Shown here one piece after another: positions 10,407-23,734 of a stretch of 64,000 nt of DNA. How positions within the stretch are numbered: the first letter of the stretch is position 1; each line of letters opens with the position of its first letter. A model generated the notes under the pieces. The model was given only the letters and a program-made list of their open reading frames with translations. It had not been told where the DNA came from and made no database searches. This stretch comes from Cristatella mucedo (lineage: Eukaryota; Bryozoa; Phylactolaemata; Cristatellidae), in NCBI GenBank assembly GCA_009760855.2, contig WPIO01000374.1:1-64000 (forward strand). Reading direction: 5' to 3'. Position numbers and translations under genes: made by a program.

Positions 10407-13400
10407 ATGTTTAAAGCATTTCGCACGTAAATATCACGTTTCGCACGAGTTCGCACCAGATCGCGGAATATGTAGAAACTTGAAATCTGCATGTCGGAGC
10501 GTGCACTGACTGGCAGCAGAGTGCTGCACCATGTTTAAGGCATTTCGCACGTAAATAACACGTTTCGCAAGAGTTCGGAGCAGATCGCGGAATGTCTAGA
10601 AACTTCCAATCTGCCTGTCGGAGCGTGTTCTGACTTGCAGCAGAGTGCTGCACCATGTTTAAAGCATTTCGCACGTAAATAACACGTTTCGCACGAGTTT
10701 GGAGCAGATCGCGGATTATCTAGAAACTTCAAATCTGCATGTCGGAACGTGCTCTGACTGGCAGCAGAGTGCTGCACCATGTTTAAAGCATTTCGCACGT
10801 AAACAACACGTTTCGCACAAGTTCGCATCAGATCGCGGAATATGTAGAAACTTCAAATCTGCATTTCGGAGCGTGAGCTGACTGGCAGCAGAGTGCTGCA
10901 CCATGTTTAAAGCATTTCGCACGTAAATAACACGTTTCCCAAGAGTTCGGAGCAGATCGCGGATGGTCTTGAAACTTCCAATCTGCCTGTCGGAGCGTGT
11001 TCTGACTTGCAGCAGAGTGCTGCACCATGTTTAATGTATTTCGCACTTAAATAACACGTTTCTCACGAGTTTGCAGCAGATCGCGGAAGATGTAGAAACT
11101 TCAAATCTCCATGTCGGTGCGTGCTCTGACATGCAGCAGAGTGCTGCACCATGTTTAAAGCATTTCGCACGTAAATAAGACGTTTGGCACGAGTTCGCAG
11201 CAGATTGCGGAATATGTAGAAACTTTAAATCTGCATGTCGGAGCGTGCACTGGCTGGCAACAAAGTGCTGCACCATGTTTAAAGCATTTCGCACGTAAAT
11301 AACACGTTTCGCACGAGTTCGCACCAGATCGCAGAAGATGTAGAAACTTCAAATCTGCATGTCGGAGCGTGCCCTGACATGCAGCAGAGTGCTGCACCAT
11401 GTTTAATGTATTTCGCACGTAAATAACACGTTTCGCACGAGTTCGCACCAGATCGCGGAAGATGTAGAAACTTCAAATCTGCATGTCGGAGCGTGCCCTG
11501 ACATGCAGCAGAGTGCTGCACTATGTTTAAAGCATTTCGCACGTAAATAACACGTTTCGCACAAGTTCGCATCAGATCGCGGAATATGTAGAAACTTCAA
11601 ATCTGCATTTCGGAGCGTGCGCTGACTGGCAGCAGAGTGCTGCGCCATGTTTAAAGCATTTCGCACGTAAATAACACGATTCGCACAAGTTTGCATCAGA
11701 TCGCGGAATATGTAGAAACGTATATTCTGCATTTCGGAGCGTGTGCTGACAGACTGCAGAGTGGTGCACCATGTTTAAAGCATTTCGCACGTAAATAACA
11801 CGTTTCGCACAAGTTCGCACCAGATCGCGGAATATGTAGAAACTTTAAATCTGCATGTCGGAGCGTGCCCTGACATGCAGCAGAGTGCTGCACCATGTTT
11901 AAAGCATTTCGCACGTAAATATCACGTTTCGCACGAGTTCGCACCAGATCGCGGAATATGTAGAAACTTCAAATCTGCATTTCGGAGCGTGAGCTGACTG
12001 GCAGCAGAGTGCTGCACCATGTTTAAAGCATATCGAACGTTAATAACACGTTTCGCACGAGTTCGGAGCAGATCGCGGATTATCTAGAAACTTCAAATCT
12101 GCATGTCGGAGCGTGCGCTGACTGGCAGCAGAGTGCTGCACCATGTTTAAAGCATTTCGCACGTAAACAACACGTGTCGCACAAGTTCGCATCAGATCGC
12201 GGAATATGTAGAAACTTCAAATCTGCATTTCGGAGCGTGTGCTGAATGGCAGCAGAGTGCTGCGCCATGTGTAAAGCATTTCGCACGTAAATAACACGAT
12301 TCGCACAAGTTTGCATCAGATCGCGGAATATGTAGAAACGTATATTCTGCATTTCGGAGCGTGTGCTGACAGACTGCAGAGTGGTGCACCATGTTTAAAG
12401 CATTTCGCACGTAAATAACACGTTTCGCACAAGTTCGCACCAGATCGCGGAATATGTAGAAACTTTAAATCTGCATGTCGGAGCGTGCCCTGACTGGCAG
12501 CAGAGTGCTGCACCATGTTTAAAGCATTTCGCACGTAAATAACACGTTTCGCACGAGTTCGCACCACATCGCGGAATATGTAGAAACTTCAAATCTGCAT
12601 TTCGGAGCGTGGGCTGACTGGCAGCAGAGTGCTGCACCATGTTTAAAGCATTTCGCACGTAAATAACACGTTTCGCACGAGTTCGGAGCAGATCGCGGAT
12701 TATCTAGAAACTTCAAATCTGCATGTCGGAGCGTGCGCTAACTGGCAGCAGAGTGCTGCACCATGTTTAAAGCGTATCGAACGTGAATAACACGTTTCGC
12801 ACGAGTTTGCAGCAAATCGCGGAATATGTAGAAACTTCAAATCTGCATTTTGGAGCGTGCACTGACTGGCAGCAGAGTGCTGCACCATGTTTAAAGCATT
12901 TCGCACGTAAATAACACGTTTCGCACGAGTTCGCACCAGATCGCGGAATATGTAGAAACTTCAAATCTGCATTTCGGAGCGTGCGCTGACTGGCAGCAGA
13001 GTGCTGCACCATGTTTAAAGCATTTCGCACGTTAATAACACGTTTCGCACGAGTTCGGAGCAGATCGCGGATTATCTAGAAACTTCAAATCTGCATGTCG
13101 GAGCGTGCGCTGACTGGCAGCAGAGTGCTGCACCATGTTTAAAGCATTTCGCACGTGAACAACACGTGTCGCACAAGTTCGCATTAGATCGCGGAATATG
13201 TAGAAACTTCAAATCTGCATGTCGGAGCGTGCTCTGACTGGCAGCAGAGTGCTGCACCATGTTTAAAGCATTTCGCACGTAAATAACACGTTTCGCACGA
13301 GTTCGGAGCAGATCGCTGAATATATGTAGAAACTTCAAATCTGCATGTCGGAGCGTGCGCTGACTGGCAGCAGAGTGCTGCACCATGTTTAAAGCATATC

Positions 13401-14035
13401 GAACGTAAATAACACGTTTCGCACGAGTTTGCAGCAAATCGCGGAATATGTAGAAACTTCAAATCTGCATTTCGGAGCGTGCGCTGACTGGCCGCAGAGT
13501 GCTGCACCATGTTTAAAGCATTTCGCACGTAAATAACACGTTTCGCACGAGTTCGGAGCAGATCGCGGATTATCTAGAAACTTCAAATCTACATGTCGGA
13601 GCGTGCCCTGACATGCAGCAGAGTGCTGCACCATGTTTAATGTATTTCGCACGTAAATAACACGTTTCGCACGAGTTTGCAGCAGATCGCGGAAGATGTA
13701 GAAACTTCAAATCTGCATGTCGGAGCGTGCCCTGACATGCAGCAGAGTGCTGCACTATGTTTAAAGCATTTCGCACGTAAATAACACGTTTCGCACAAGT
13801 TCGCATCAGATCGCGGAATATGTAGAAACTTCAAATCTGCATTTCGGAGCGTGGGCTGACTGGCAGCAGAGTGCTGCGCCATGTTTAAAGCATTTCGCAC
13901 GTAAATAACACGATTCGCACAAGTTTGCATCAGATCGCGGAATATGTAGAAACGTATATTCTGCATTTCGGAGCGTGTGCTGACAGACTGCAGAGTGGTG
14001 CACCATGTTTAAAGCATTTCGCACGTAAATAACAC
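10407..14035 (+). repeat. Higher-order repeat copy C, truncated at its end
   Basis: This is the third copy. It carries the markers ggatggtcttgaaac near 10,960 and gcaccacatcgcgg near 12,565. Its start matches copy A better than B, because ggattatctagaaac follows the first type-a unit near 10,710 as in A. From 11,403 to about 13,970 it follows A at a constant offset of about 7,562-7,564 bp. Between about 11,050 and 11,400 it has two monomers more than B and about two fewer than A. It ends at a truncated monomer at 14,035/14,036, after which the ordered block is lost. Confidence 0.85.
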
Positions 14036-14048
14036 AGATCGCTGAATA
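14025..14048 (+). repeat. Truncated monomer at the end of copy C
   Basis: The sequence reads aaataacacagatcgctgaa: about 20 bp between aacac and agatcgc (monomer positions 32-51) are missing. The junction coincides with the change from the A-B-C higher-order block to the mixed array, so it may mark an exchange breakpoint. Confidence 0.75.
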
Positions 14049-15340
14049 TGTAGAAACTTCAAATCTGCATGTCGGAGCGTGAGCTGACTGGCAGCAGAGT
14101 GCTGCACCATGTTTAAAGCATTTCGCACGTAAATAACACGTTTCGCACAAGTTCGCATCAGATTGCGGAATATGTAGAAACTTCAAATCTGCATTTCGGA
14201 GCGTGCACTGACTGACAGCAGAGTGCTGCACCATGTTTAAAGCATTTCGCACGTAAATAACACGTTTCGCAAGAGTTCGGAGCAGATCGCGGAATGTCTA
14301 GAAACTTAAATCTGCCATGTCGGAGCGTGTTCTGACTTGCAGCAGAGTGCTGCACCATGTTTAATGCATTTCGCACGTAAATAACACGTTTCGCACGAGT
14401 TTGCAGCAGATCGCGGAATATGTAGAAACTTCAAATCTGCATGTCGGAGCGTGCCCTGACATGCAGCAGAGTGCTGCACCATGTTTAAAGCATTTCGCAC
14501 GTAAATAACACGTTTCGCACGAGTTCGCAGCAGATCGCGGAATATGTAGAAACTTCAAATCTGCATGTCGGAGCGTGAGCTGACTGGCAGCAGAGTGCTG
14601 CACCATGTTTAAAGCATTTCGCACGTAAATAACACGTTTCGCACGAGTTCGCAGCAGATCGCGGAATATGTAGAAACTTCAAATCTGCATGTCGGAGCGT
14701 GTGCTGACTGGCAGCAGAGTGCTGCACCATGTTTAAAGCATTTCGCACGTAAATAACACGTTTCGCACGAGTTCGCACCAGATCGCGGAATATGTAGAAA
14801 CTTTAAATCTGCATTTCGGAGCGTGTGCTGACTGGCAGCAGAGTGCTGCACCATGTTTAAAGCATTTCGCACGTAAATAACACGTTTCGCAAGAGTTCGG
14901 AGCAGATCGCGGAATGTCTAGAAACTTCAAATCTGCCTGTCGGAGCGTGTTCTGACTGGCAGCAGAGTGCTGCACCATGTTTAAAGCATTTCGCACGTAA
15001 ATAACACGTTTCGCACGAGTTCGGAGCAGATCGCGGAATATGTAGAAACTTCAAATCTGCATGTCGGAGCGTGCACTGACTGGCAGCAGAGTGCTGCACC
15101 ATGTTCAAAGCATTTCGCACGTAAATAACACGTTTCGCACGAGTTCGGAGCAGATCGCGGAATATCTAGAAACTTCAAATCTGCATGTCGGAGCGTGTTC
15201 TGACTTGCAGCAGAGTGCTGCACCATGTTTAAAGCATTTCGCACGTAAATAACACGTTTCGCACGAGTTCGCAGCAGATCGCGGAATATGTAGAAACTTC
15301 AAATCTGCATGTCGGAGCGTGTGCTGACTGGCAGCAGAGT

Positions 15341-15480
15341 GCAGCACCATGTTTTAGCATTTCGCACGTAAATAACACGTTTCGCACGAGTTCGCAGCAG
15401 ATCGCGGAATATGTAGAAACTTTAAATCTGCATGTCGGAGCGTGTGCTGACTGGCAGCAGAGTGCAGCACCATGTTTTAG
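15341..15480 (+). repeat. Adjacent pair of rare gtgcagcaccatgtttta monomers
   Basis: Two successive units, starting at 15,349 and 15,472, share gtgcagcaccatgttttagc instead of gtgctgcaccatgtttaaagc. A third unit with nearly the same form (gtgcagcaccatgttttaac) starts at 21,627. The pair is a local duplication of one variant, and the distant third copy shows that the variant has moved or been retained across 6 kb. Confidence 0.8.
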
Positions 15481-18400
15481 CATTTCGCACGTAAATAACA
15501 CGTTTCGCACAAGTTCGCACCAGATCGCGGAATATGTAGAAACTTCAAATCTGCATGTCGGAGCGTGAGCTGACTGGCAGCAGAGTGCTGCACCATGTTT
15601 AAAGCATTTCGCACGTAAATAACACGTTTCGCAAGAGTTCGGAGCAGATCGCGGAATATCTAGAAACTTCAAATCTGCATGTCGGAGCGTGTTCTGACTT
15701 GCAGCAGAGTGCTGCACCATGTTTAAAGCATTTCGCACGTAAATAACACGTTTCGCACGAGTTCGCACCAGATAGCGGAATGTGCAGAACTCTAAATCTG
15801 CATGTCGGAGCGTGAGCTGACTGGCAGCAGAGTGCTGCACCATGTTTAAAGCATTTCGCACGTAAATAACACGTTTCGCACGAGTTCGCAGCAGATCGCG
15901 GAATATGTAGAAACTTCAAATCTGCATTTCGGAGCGTGGGCTGACTGGCAGCAGAGTGCTGCACCATGTTTAAAGCATTTCGCACGTAAATAACACGTTT
16001 CGCACGAGTTCGCACCAGATCGCGGAATATGTAGAAACTTCAAATCTGCATGTCGGAGCGTGCTCTGACTGGCAGCAGAGTGCTGCACCATGTTTAAAGC
16101 ATTTCGCACGTAAATAACACGTTTCGCACGAGTTCGCAGCAGATCGCGGAATATGTAGAAACTTCAAATCTGCATGTCGGAGCGTGAGCTGACTGGCAGC
16201 AGAGTGCTGCACCATGTTTAAAGCATTTCGAACGTAAATAACACGTTTCGCACGAGTTCGCAGCAGATCGCGGAATATGTAGAAACTTCAAATCTGCATG
16301 TCGGAGCGTGGGCTGACTGGCAGCAGAGTGCTGCACCATGTTTAAAGCATTTCGCACGTAAATAACACGTTTCGCACGAGTTTGCATCAGATCGCGGAAT
16401 ATGTAGAAACTTCAAATCTGCATGTCGGAGCGTGCCCTGACATGCAGCAGAGTGCTGCACCATGTTTAAAGCATTTCGCACGTAAATAACACGTTTCGCA
16501 CAAGTTCGCATCAGATCGCGGAATATGTAGAAACGTATATTCTGCATTTCGGAGCGTGCTGACTGGCAGCAGAGTGCTGCACCATGTTTAAAGCATTTCG
16601 CACGTAAATAACACGTTTCGCACAAGTTCGGAGCAGATCGCGGAATATCTAGAAACTTTAAATCTGCATGTCGGAGCGTGCGCTGACTGGCAGCAGAGTG
16701 CTGCACCATGTTTAAAGCATTTCGCACGTAAATAACACGTTTCGCACGAGTTCGCAGCAGATCGCGGAATATGTAGAAACTTTAAATCTGCATGTCGGAG
16801 CGTGCCCTGACATGCAGCAGAGTGCTGCACCATGTTTAATGCATTTCGCACGTAAATAACACGTTTCGCATGAGTTTGCAGCAGATCGCGGAATATGTAG
16901 AAACTTCAAATCTGCATTTCGGAGCGTGAGCTGACTGGCAGCAGAGTGCTGCACCATGTTTAAAGCATTTCGCACGTAAATAACACGTTTCGCACGAGTT
17001 CGCAGCAGATCGCGGAATATGTAGAAACTTCAAATCTGCATGTCGGAGCGTGGGCTGACTGGCAGCAGAGTGCTGCACCATGTTTAAAGCATTTCGCACG
17101 TAAATAACACGTTTCGCACGAGTTTGCAGCAGATCGCGGAATATGTAGAAACGTTCAAATCTGCATTTCGGAGCGTGCCCTGACTGGCAGCAGAGTGCTG
17201 CACCATGTTTAAAGCATTTCGCACGTAAATAACACGTTTCGCACAAGTTCGCATCAGATCGCGGAATATGTAGAAACGTATATTCTGCATTTCGGAGCGT
17301 GCTCTGACTGGCAGCTGAGTGCTGCACCATGTGCAAAGCATTTCGCACGTAAATAACACGTTTCGCAAAAGTTCGGAGCAGATCGCGGAATGTCTAGAAA
17401 CTTCCAATCTGCCTGTCGGAGCGTGTTCTGACTTGCAGCAGAGTGCTGCACCATGTTTAAAGCATTTCGCACGTAAATAACACGTTTCGCACGAGTTCGG
17501 AGCAGATCGCGGAATATCTAGAAACTTCAAATCTGCATGTCGGAGCGTGCGCTGACTGGCAGCAGAGTGCTGCACCATGTTTAAAGCATTTCGCACGTAA
17601 ATAACACGTTTCGCACGAGTTCGCAGCAGATCGCGGAATATCTAGAAACTTCAAATCTGCATGTCGGAGCGTGAGCTGACTGGCAGCAGAGTGCTGCACC
17701 ATGTTTAAAGCATTTCGCACGTAAATAACACGTTTCGCACGAGTTCGCATCAGATCGCGGAATATGTAGAAACTTAAATCTGCATTTCGGAGCGTGCACT
17801 GACTGGCAGCAGAGTGCTGCACCATGTTTAAAGCATTTCGCACGTAAATAACACGTTTCGCAAGAGTTCGGAGCAGATCGCGGAATGTCTAGAAACTTCC
17901 AATCTGCCTGTCGGAGCGTGTTCTGACTTGCAGCAGAGTGCTGCACCATGTTTAAAGCATTTCGCACGTAAATAACACGTTTCGCACGAGTTCGCAGCAG
18001 ATCGCGGAATATGTAGAAACTTCAAATCTGCATGTCGGAGCGTGCGCTGACTGGCAGCAGAGTGCTGCACCATGTTTAAAGCATTTCGCACGTTAATAAC
18101 ACGTTTCGCACGAGTTCGCAGCAGATCGCGGAATATGTAGAAACTTTAAATCTGCATGTCGGAGCGTGAGCTGACTGGCAGCAGAGTGCTGCACCATGTT
18201 TAAAGCATTTCGCACGTAAATAACACGTTTCGCACGAGTTCGCAGCAGATCGCGGAATATGTAGAAACTTCAAATCTGCATTTCGGAGCGTGCTCTGACT
18301 GGCAGCAGAGTGCTGCACCATGTTTAAAGCATTTCGCACGTAAATAACACGTTTCGCACGAGTTCGCAGCAGATCGCGGAATATGTAGAAACTTCAAATC

Positions 18401-20654
18401 TGCATGTCGGAGCGTGAGCTGACTGGCAGCAGAGTGCTGCACCATGTTTAAAGCATTTCGCACGTAAATAACACGTTTCGCAAGAGTTCGGAGCAGATCG
18501 CGGAATGTCTAGAAACTTCAAATCTGCATGTCGGAGCGTGTTCTGACTTGCAGCAGAGTGCTGCACCATGTTTAAAGCATTTCGCACGTAAATAACACGT
18601 TTCGCACGAGTTCGCAGCAGATCGCGGAATATGTAGAAACTTTAAATCTGCATGTCGGAGCGTGAGCTGGCTGGCAACAAAGTGCTGCACCATGTTTAAA
18701 GCATTTCGCACGTAAATAACACGTTTCGCACGAGTTCGCACCAGATCGCGGAATATGTAGAAACTTCAAATCTGCATTTCGGAGCGTGGGCTGACTGGCA
18801 GCAGAGTGCTGCACCATGTTTAAAGCATTTCGCACGTAAATAACACGTTTCGCACGAGTTCGCAGCAGATCGCGGAATATCTAGAAACTTCAAATCTGCA
18901 TGTCGGAGCGTGCTCTGACTGGCAGCAGAGTGCTGCACCATGTTTAAAGCATTTCGCACGTAAATAACACGTTTCGCACAAGTTCGCATCAGATCGCGGA
19001 ATATGTAGAAACTTCAAATCTGCATTTCGGAGCGTGAGCTGACTGGCAGCAGAGTGCTGCACCATGTTTAAAGCATTTCGCACGTAAATAACACGTTTCG
19101 CACGAGTTCGCAGCAGATCGCGGAATATGTAGAAACTTCAAATCTGCATGTCGGAGCGTGGGCTGACTGGCAGCAGAGTGCTGCACCATGTTTAAAGCAT
19201 TTCGCACGTAAATAACACGTTTCGCACGAGTTCGCAGCAGATCGCGGAATATGTAGAAACTTTAAATCTGCATGTCGGAGCGTGTGCTGACATGCAGCAG
19301 AGTGCTGCACCATGTTTAAAGCATTTCGCACGTAAATAACACGTTTCGCACAATTTCGCATCAGATCGCGGAATATGTAGAAACTTTAAATCTGCATTTC
19401 GGAGCGTGCGCTGACTGGCAGCAGAGTGCTGCACCATGTTTAAAGCATTTCGCACGTAAATAACACGTTTCGCACAAGTTCGCAGCAGATCGCGGAATAT
19501 GTAGAAACTTCAAATCTGCATGTCGGAGCGTGTTCTGACTTGCAGCAGAGTGCTGCACCATGTTTAAAGCATTTCGCACGTAAAAAACACGTTTCGCACG
19601 AGTTCGCAGCAGATCGCGGAATATGTAGAAACTTCAAATCTGCATGTCGGAGCGTGTGCTGACTGGCAGCAGAGTGCTGCACCATGTTTAAAGCATTTCG
19701 CACGTAAATAACACGTTTCGCACGAGTTGGCAGCAGATCGCGGAATATGTAGAAACTTCAAATCTGCATGTCGGAGCGTGAGCTGACTGGCAGCAGAGTG
19801 CTGCACCATGTTTAAAGCATTTCGCACGTAAATAACACGTTTCGCACGAGTTTCGCAGCAGATCGCGGAATATGTAGAAACTTCAAATCTGCATGTCGGA
19901 GCGTGAGCTGACTGGCAGCAGAGTGCTGCACCATGTTTAAAGCATTTCGCACGTAAATAACACGTTTCGCACGAGTTCGCAGCAGATCGCGGAATATGTA
20001 GAAACTTCAAATCTGCATGTCGGAGCGTGTGCTGACTGGCAGCAGAGTGCTGCACCATGTTTAAAGCATTTCGCACGTAAATAACACGTTTCGCACGAGT
20101 TCGCAGCAGATCGCGGAATATGTAGAAACTTCAAATCTGCATGTCGGAGCGTGTGCTGACTGGCAGCAGAGTGCTGCACCATGTTTAAAGCATTTCGCAC
20201 GTAAATAACACGTTTCGCACAAGTTCGCAGCAGATCGCGGAATATGTAGAAACTTCAAATCTGCATGTCGGAGCGTGCACTGACTGGCAGCAGAGTGCTG
20301 CACCATGTTTAAAGCATTTCGCACGTAAATAACACGTTTCGCACGAGTTCGCACCAGATCGCGGAATATGTAGAAACTTTAAATCTGCATGTCGGAGCGT
20401 GAGCTGACTGGCAGCAGAGTGCTGCACCATGTTTAAAGCATTTCGCACGTAAATAACACGTTTCGCAAGAGTTCGGAGCAGATCGCGGAATGTCTAGAAA
20501 CTTCAAATCTGCATGTCGGAGCGTGTGCTGACTTGCAGCAGAGTGCTGCACCATGTTTAAAGCATTTCGCACGTAAATAACACGTTTCGCACAAGTTCGC
20601 ATCAGATCGCGGAATATGTAGAAACTTCAAATCTGCATGTCGGAGCGTGTGCTG

Positions 20655-20690
20655 ACTTGCAGCAGAGTGCCGCACGAGTTCGCATCAGAT
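20655..20690 (+). repeat. Monomer junction with 41-bp deletion
   Basis: At 20,670/20,671 gcagcagagtgc is followed directly by cgcacgagttcgc. Monomer positions 119-124 and 1-35 of the next unit are absent, 41 bp in all. The unit therefore lacks the atgtttaaag start and the first tttcgcacg copy. Confidence 0.88.
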
Positions 20691-22618
20691 CGCGGAATAT
20701 GTAGAAACTTCAAATCTGCATTTCGGAGCGTGAGCTGACTGGCAGCAGAGTGCTGCACCATGTTTAAAGCATTTCGCACGTAAATAACACGTTTCGCACG
20801 AGTTCGCAGCAGATCGCGGAATATGTAGAAACTTCAAATCTGCATTTCGGAGCGTGGGCTGACTGGCAGCAGAGTGCTGCACCATGTTTAAAGCATTTCG
20901 CACGTAAATAACACGTTTCGCACAAGTTCGCATCAGATCGCGGAATATGTAGAAAAACTTCAAATCTGCATTTCGGAGCGTGTGCTGACTGCAGCAGAGT
21001 GCTGCACCATGTTTAAAGCATTTCGCACGTAAATAACACGTTTCGCACAAGTTCGCATCAGATCGCGGAATATGTAGAAACTTAATCTGCATGTCGGAGC
21101 GTGCACTGACTGGCAGCTGAGTGCTGCACCATGTGCAAAGCATTTCGCACGTAAATAACACGTTTCGCAAAAGTTCGGAGCAGATCGCGGAATGTCTAGA
21201 AACTTCCAATCTGCCTGTCGGAGCGTGTTCTGACTTGCAGCAGAGTGCTGCACCATGTTTAAAGCATTTCGCACGTAAATAACACGTTTCGCACGAGTTC
21301 GCAGCAGATCGCGGAATATCTAGAAACTTCAAATCTGCATGTCGGAGCGTGCGCTGACTGGCAGCAGAGTGCTGCACCATGTTTAAAGCATTTCGCACGT
21401 AAATAACACGTTTCGCACGAGTTCGGAGCAGATCGCGGAATATCTAGAAACTTCAAATCTGCATGTCGGAGCGTGAGCTGACTGGCAGCAGAGTGCTGCA
21501 CCATGTTTAAAGCATTTCGCACGTAAATAACACGTTTCGCACGAGTTCGCACCAGATCGCGGAATATGTAAAAACTTTAAATCTGCATGTCGGAGCGTGT
21601 GCTGACTGGCAGCAGAGTGCAGCACCATGTTTTAACATTTCGCACGTAAATAACACGTTTCGCACAAGTTTGCACCAGATCGCAGAATATGTAGAAACTT
21701 CAAATCTGCATTTCGGAGCGTGGGCTGACTGGCAGCAGAGTGCTGCACCATGTTTAAAGCATTTCGCACGTAAATAACACGTTTCGCACAAGTTTGCATC
21801 AGATCGCGGAATATGTAGAAACGTATAATCTGCATTTCGGAGCGTGCACTGACTGACAGCAGAGTGCTGCACCATGTTTAAAGCATTTCGCACGTAAATA
21901 ACACGTTTCGCACGAGTTCGCACCAGATCGCGGAATATGTAGAAACTTTAAATCTGCATGTCGGAGCGTGCACTGACTGGCAGCAGAGTGCTGCACCATG
22001 TTTAAAGCATTTCGCACGTAAATAACACGTTTCGCAAGAGTTCGGAGCAGATCGCGGAATGTCTAGAAACTTCCAATCTGCCTGTCGGAGCGTGTGCTGA
22101 CTTGCAGCAGAGTGCTGCACCATGTTTAAAGCATTTCGCACGTAAATAACACGTTTCGCACGAGTTCGCACCAGATCGCGGAATATGTAGAAACTTCAAA
22201 TCTGCATGTCGGAGCGTGTGCTGACTTGCAGCAGAGTGCTGCACCATGTTTAATGCATTTCGCACGTAAATAACACGTTTCGCACGAGTTCGCAGCAGAT
22301 CGCGGAATATGTAGAAACTTCAAATCTGCATGTCGGAGCGTGAGCTGACATGCAGCAGAGTGCTGCACCATGTTTAAAGCATTTCGCACGTAAATAACAC
22401 GTTTCGCACAAGTTCGCAGCAGATCGCGGAATATGTAGAAACTTTAAATCTGCATGTCGGAGCGTGAGCTGACTGGGCAGCAGAGTGCTGCACCATGTTT
22501 AAAGCATTTCGCACGTAAATAACACGTTTCGCACAAGTTCGCAGCAGATCGCGGAATATGTAGAAACTTTAAATCTGCATGTCGGAGCGTGCACTGACTG
22601 GCAGCAGAGTGCTGCACC

Positions 22619-23114
22619 ATGTTTAAAGCATTTCGCACGTAAATAACACGTTTCGCAAGAGTTCGGAGCAGATCGCGGAATGTCTAGAAACTTCCAATCT
22701 GCCTGTCGGAGCGTGTGCTGACTTGCAGCAGAGTGCTGCACCATGTTTAATGCATTTCGCACGTAAATAACACGTTTCGCACGAGTTCGCACCAGATCGC
22801 GGAATATGTAAAAACTTTAAATCTGCATGTCGGAGCGTGCCCTGACATGCAGCAGAGTGCTGCACCATGTTTAAAGCATTTCGCACGTTAATAACACGTT
22901 TGGCACGAGTTCGCAGCAGATTGCGGAATATGTAGAAAGTTTAAATCTGCATGTCGGAGCGTGCGCTGGCTGGCAACTAAGTGCGGCACCATGTTTCAAG
23001 CATATCGAACGTAAATAACACGTTTCGCACGAGTTCGCAGCAGATCGCGGAATATGTAGAAACTTCAAATCTGCATTTCGGAGCGTGCTCTGACTGGCAG
23101 CAGAGTGCTGCACC
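22619..23114 (+). repeat. a-b-c-d four-monomer cassette, copy 1
   Basis: Four diagnostic monomers occupy exactly 496 bp (4 x 124). The a unit has caagagttcggagcag and cttccaatctgcctg, and the b unit tttaatgcattt with ccctgacatgcag. The c unit has gttaataacacgtttggcac and ggctggcaactaag. The d unit has tttcaagcatatcgaacg. The b unit lacks the usual ggaagatg, and d has gcagcagatc rather than gcagcaaatc, so this copy is partly converted toward consensus. It is preceded by a type-f unit with gcactgactgg. Confidence 0.85.
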
Positions 23115-23734
23115 ATGTTTAAAGCATTTCGCACGTAAATAACACGTTTCGCAAGAGTTCGGAGCAGATCGCGGAATATGCAGAAACTTTAAATCTGCAT
23201 GTCGGAGCGTGTGCTGACTGGCAGCAGAGTGCTGCACCATGTTTAAAGCATTTCGCACGTAAATAACACGTTTCGCACGAGTTCGCACCAGATCGCGGAA
23301 TATCTAGAAACTTCAAATCTGCATGTCGGAGCGTGGGCTGACTGGCAGCAGAGTGCTGCACCATGTTTAAAGCATTTCGCACGTAAATAACACGTTTCGC
23401 ACGAGTTCGGAGCAGATCGCGGAATATCTAGAAACTTCAAATCTGCATGTCGGAGCGTGTGCTGACTGGCAGCAGAGTGCTGCACCATGTTTAAAGCATT
23501 TCGCACGTAAATAACACGTTTCGCACAAGTTCGCATCAGATCGCGGAATATGTAGAAACTTCAAATCTGCATTTCGGAGCGTGTGCTGACTGGCAGCAGA
23601 GTGCTGCACCATGTTTAAAGCATTTCGCACGTAAATAACACGTTTCGCACAAGTTCGCACCAGATCGCGGAATATGTAGAAACTTTAAATCTGCATGTCG
23701 GAGCGTGCACTGACTGGCAGCAGAGTGCTGCACC
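23115..23734 (+). repeat. Five-monomer spacer between cassettes 1 and 2
   Basis: Five monomers separate two cassettes whose starts are 1,116 bp apart (9 x 124). The first is a hybrid with caagagttcggagcag but atatgcagaaactttaaat, a mixture of a and c features that suggests crossover or conversion. The remaining units include catcag/catttcgg and a final caccag/ctttaaat/gcactgactgg unit, the usual lead-in to type a. Confidence 0.8.

Larger units (their letters stand above)
14036..22618 (+). repeat. Mixed satellite array with interspersed variant monomers
   Basis: About 69 monomers, mostly consensus-like (gcagcag, catgtcgg), with scattered diagnostic units. Type a or a-like units (gtctagaaac) lie near 14,295, 14,915, 17,392, 17,886, 18,506, 20,490, 21,196 and 22,058. 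Type e units lie near 16,530, 17,275 and 21,825. A c-like unit (ggctggcaacaaag) lies near 18,670. Three units share a rare gtgcagcaccatgtttta form. A pair of compensating single-base changes occurs near 14,307-14,315 (aaacttaaatctgccatg), and a unit near 15,772-15,800 reads gatagcggaatgtgcagaac. No interruption by other DNA is seen. Confidence 0.85.

Noticed and set aside
14609-14872. Serial 87-codon minus-strand open frames repeated every 124 bp
   Set aside because: The unit length leaves remainder 1 on division by 3, so one stop (taa in the reverse complement of ctttaaagc) closes each frame after about two monomers. The first codon is gtg, read as a start only under a relaxed code. These are by-products of the repeat.
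15229-15861. Cysteine-rich predicted peptides resembling small secreted proteins
   Set aside because: The cysteine pattern comes from repeated tgc/tgt codons on the reverse strand of the satellite. There is no signal peptide, no gene structure and no variation pattern expected of coding sequence.
20685-21398. 237-codon minus-strand open frame, the longest in the window
   Set aside because: It is built wholly of satellite monomers. Its length results from small insertions and deletions near 20,955-21,110 that happen to avoid stops. It has no non-repeat sequence and no recognisable domain.
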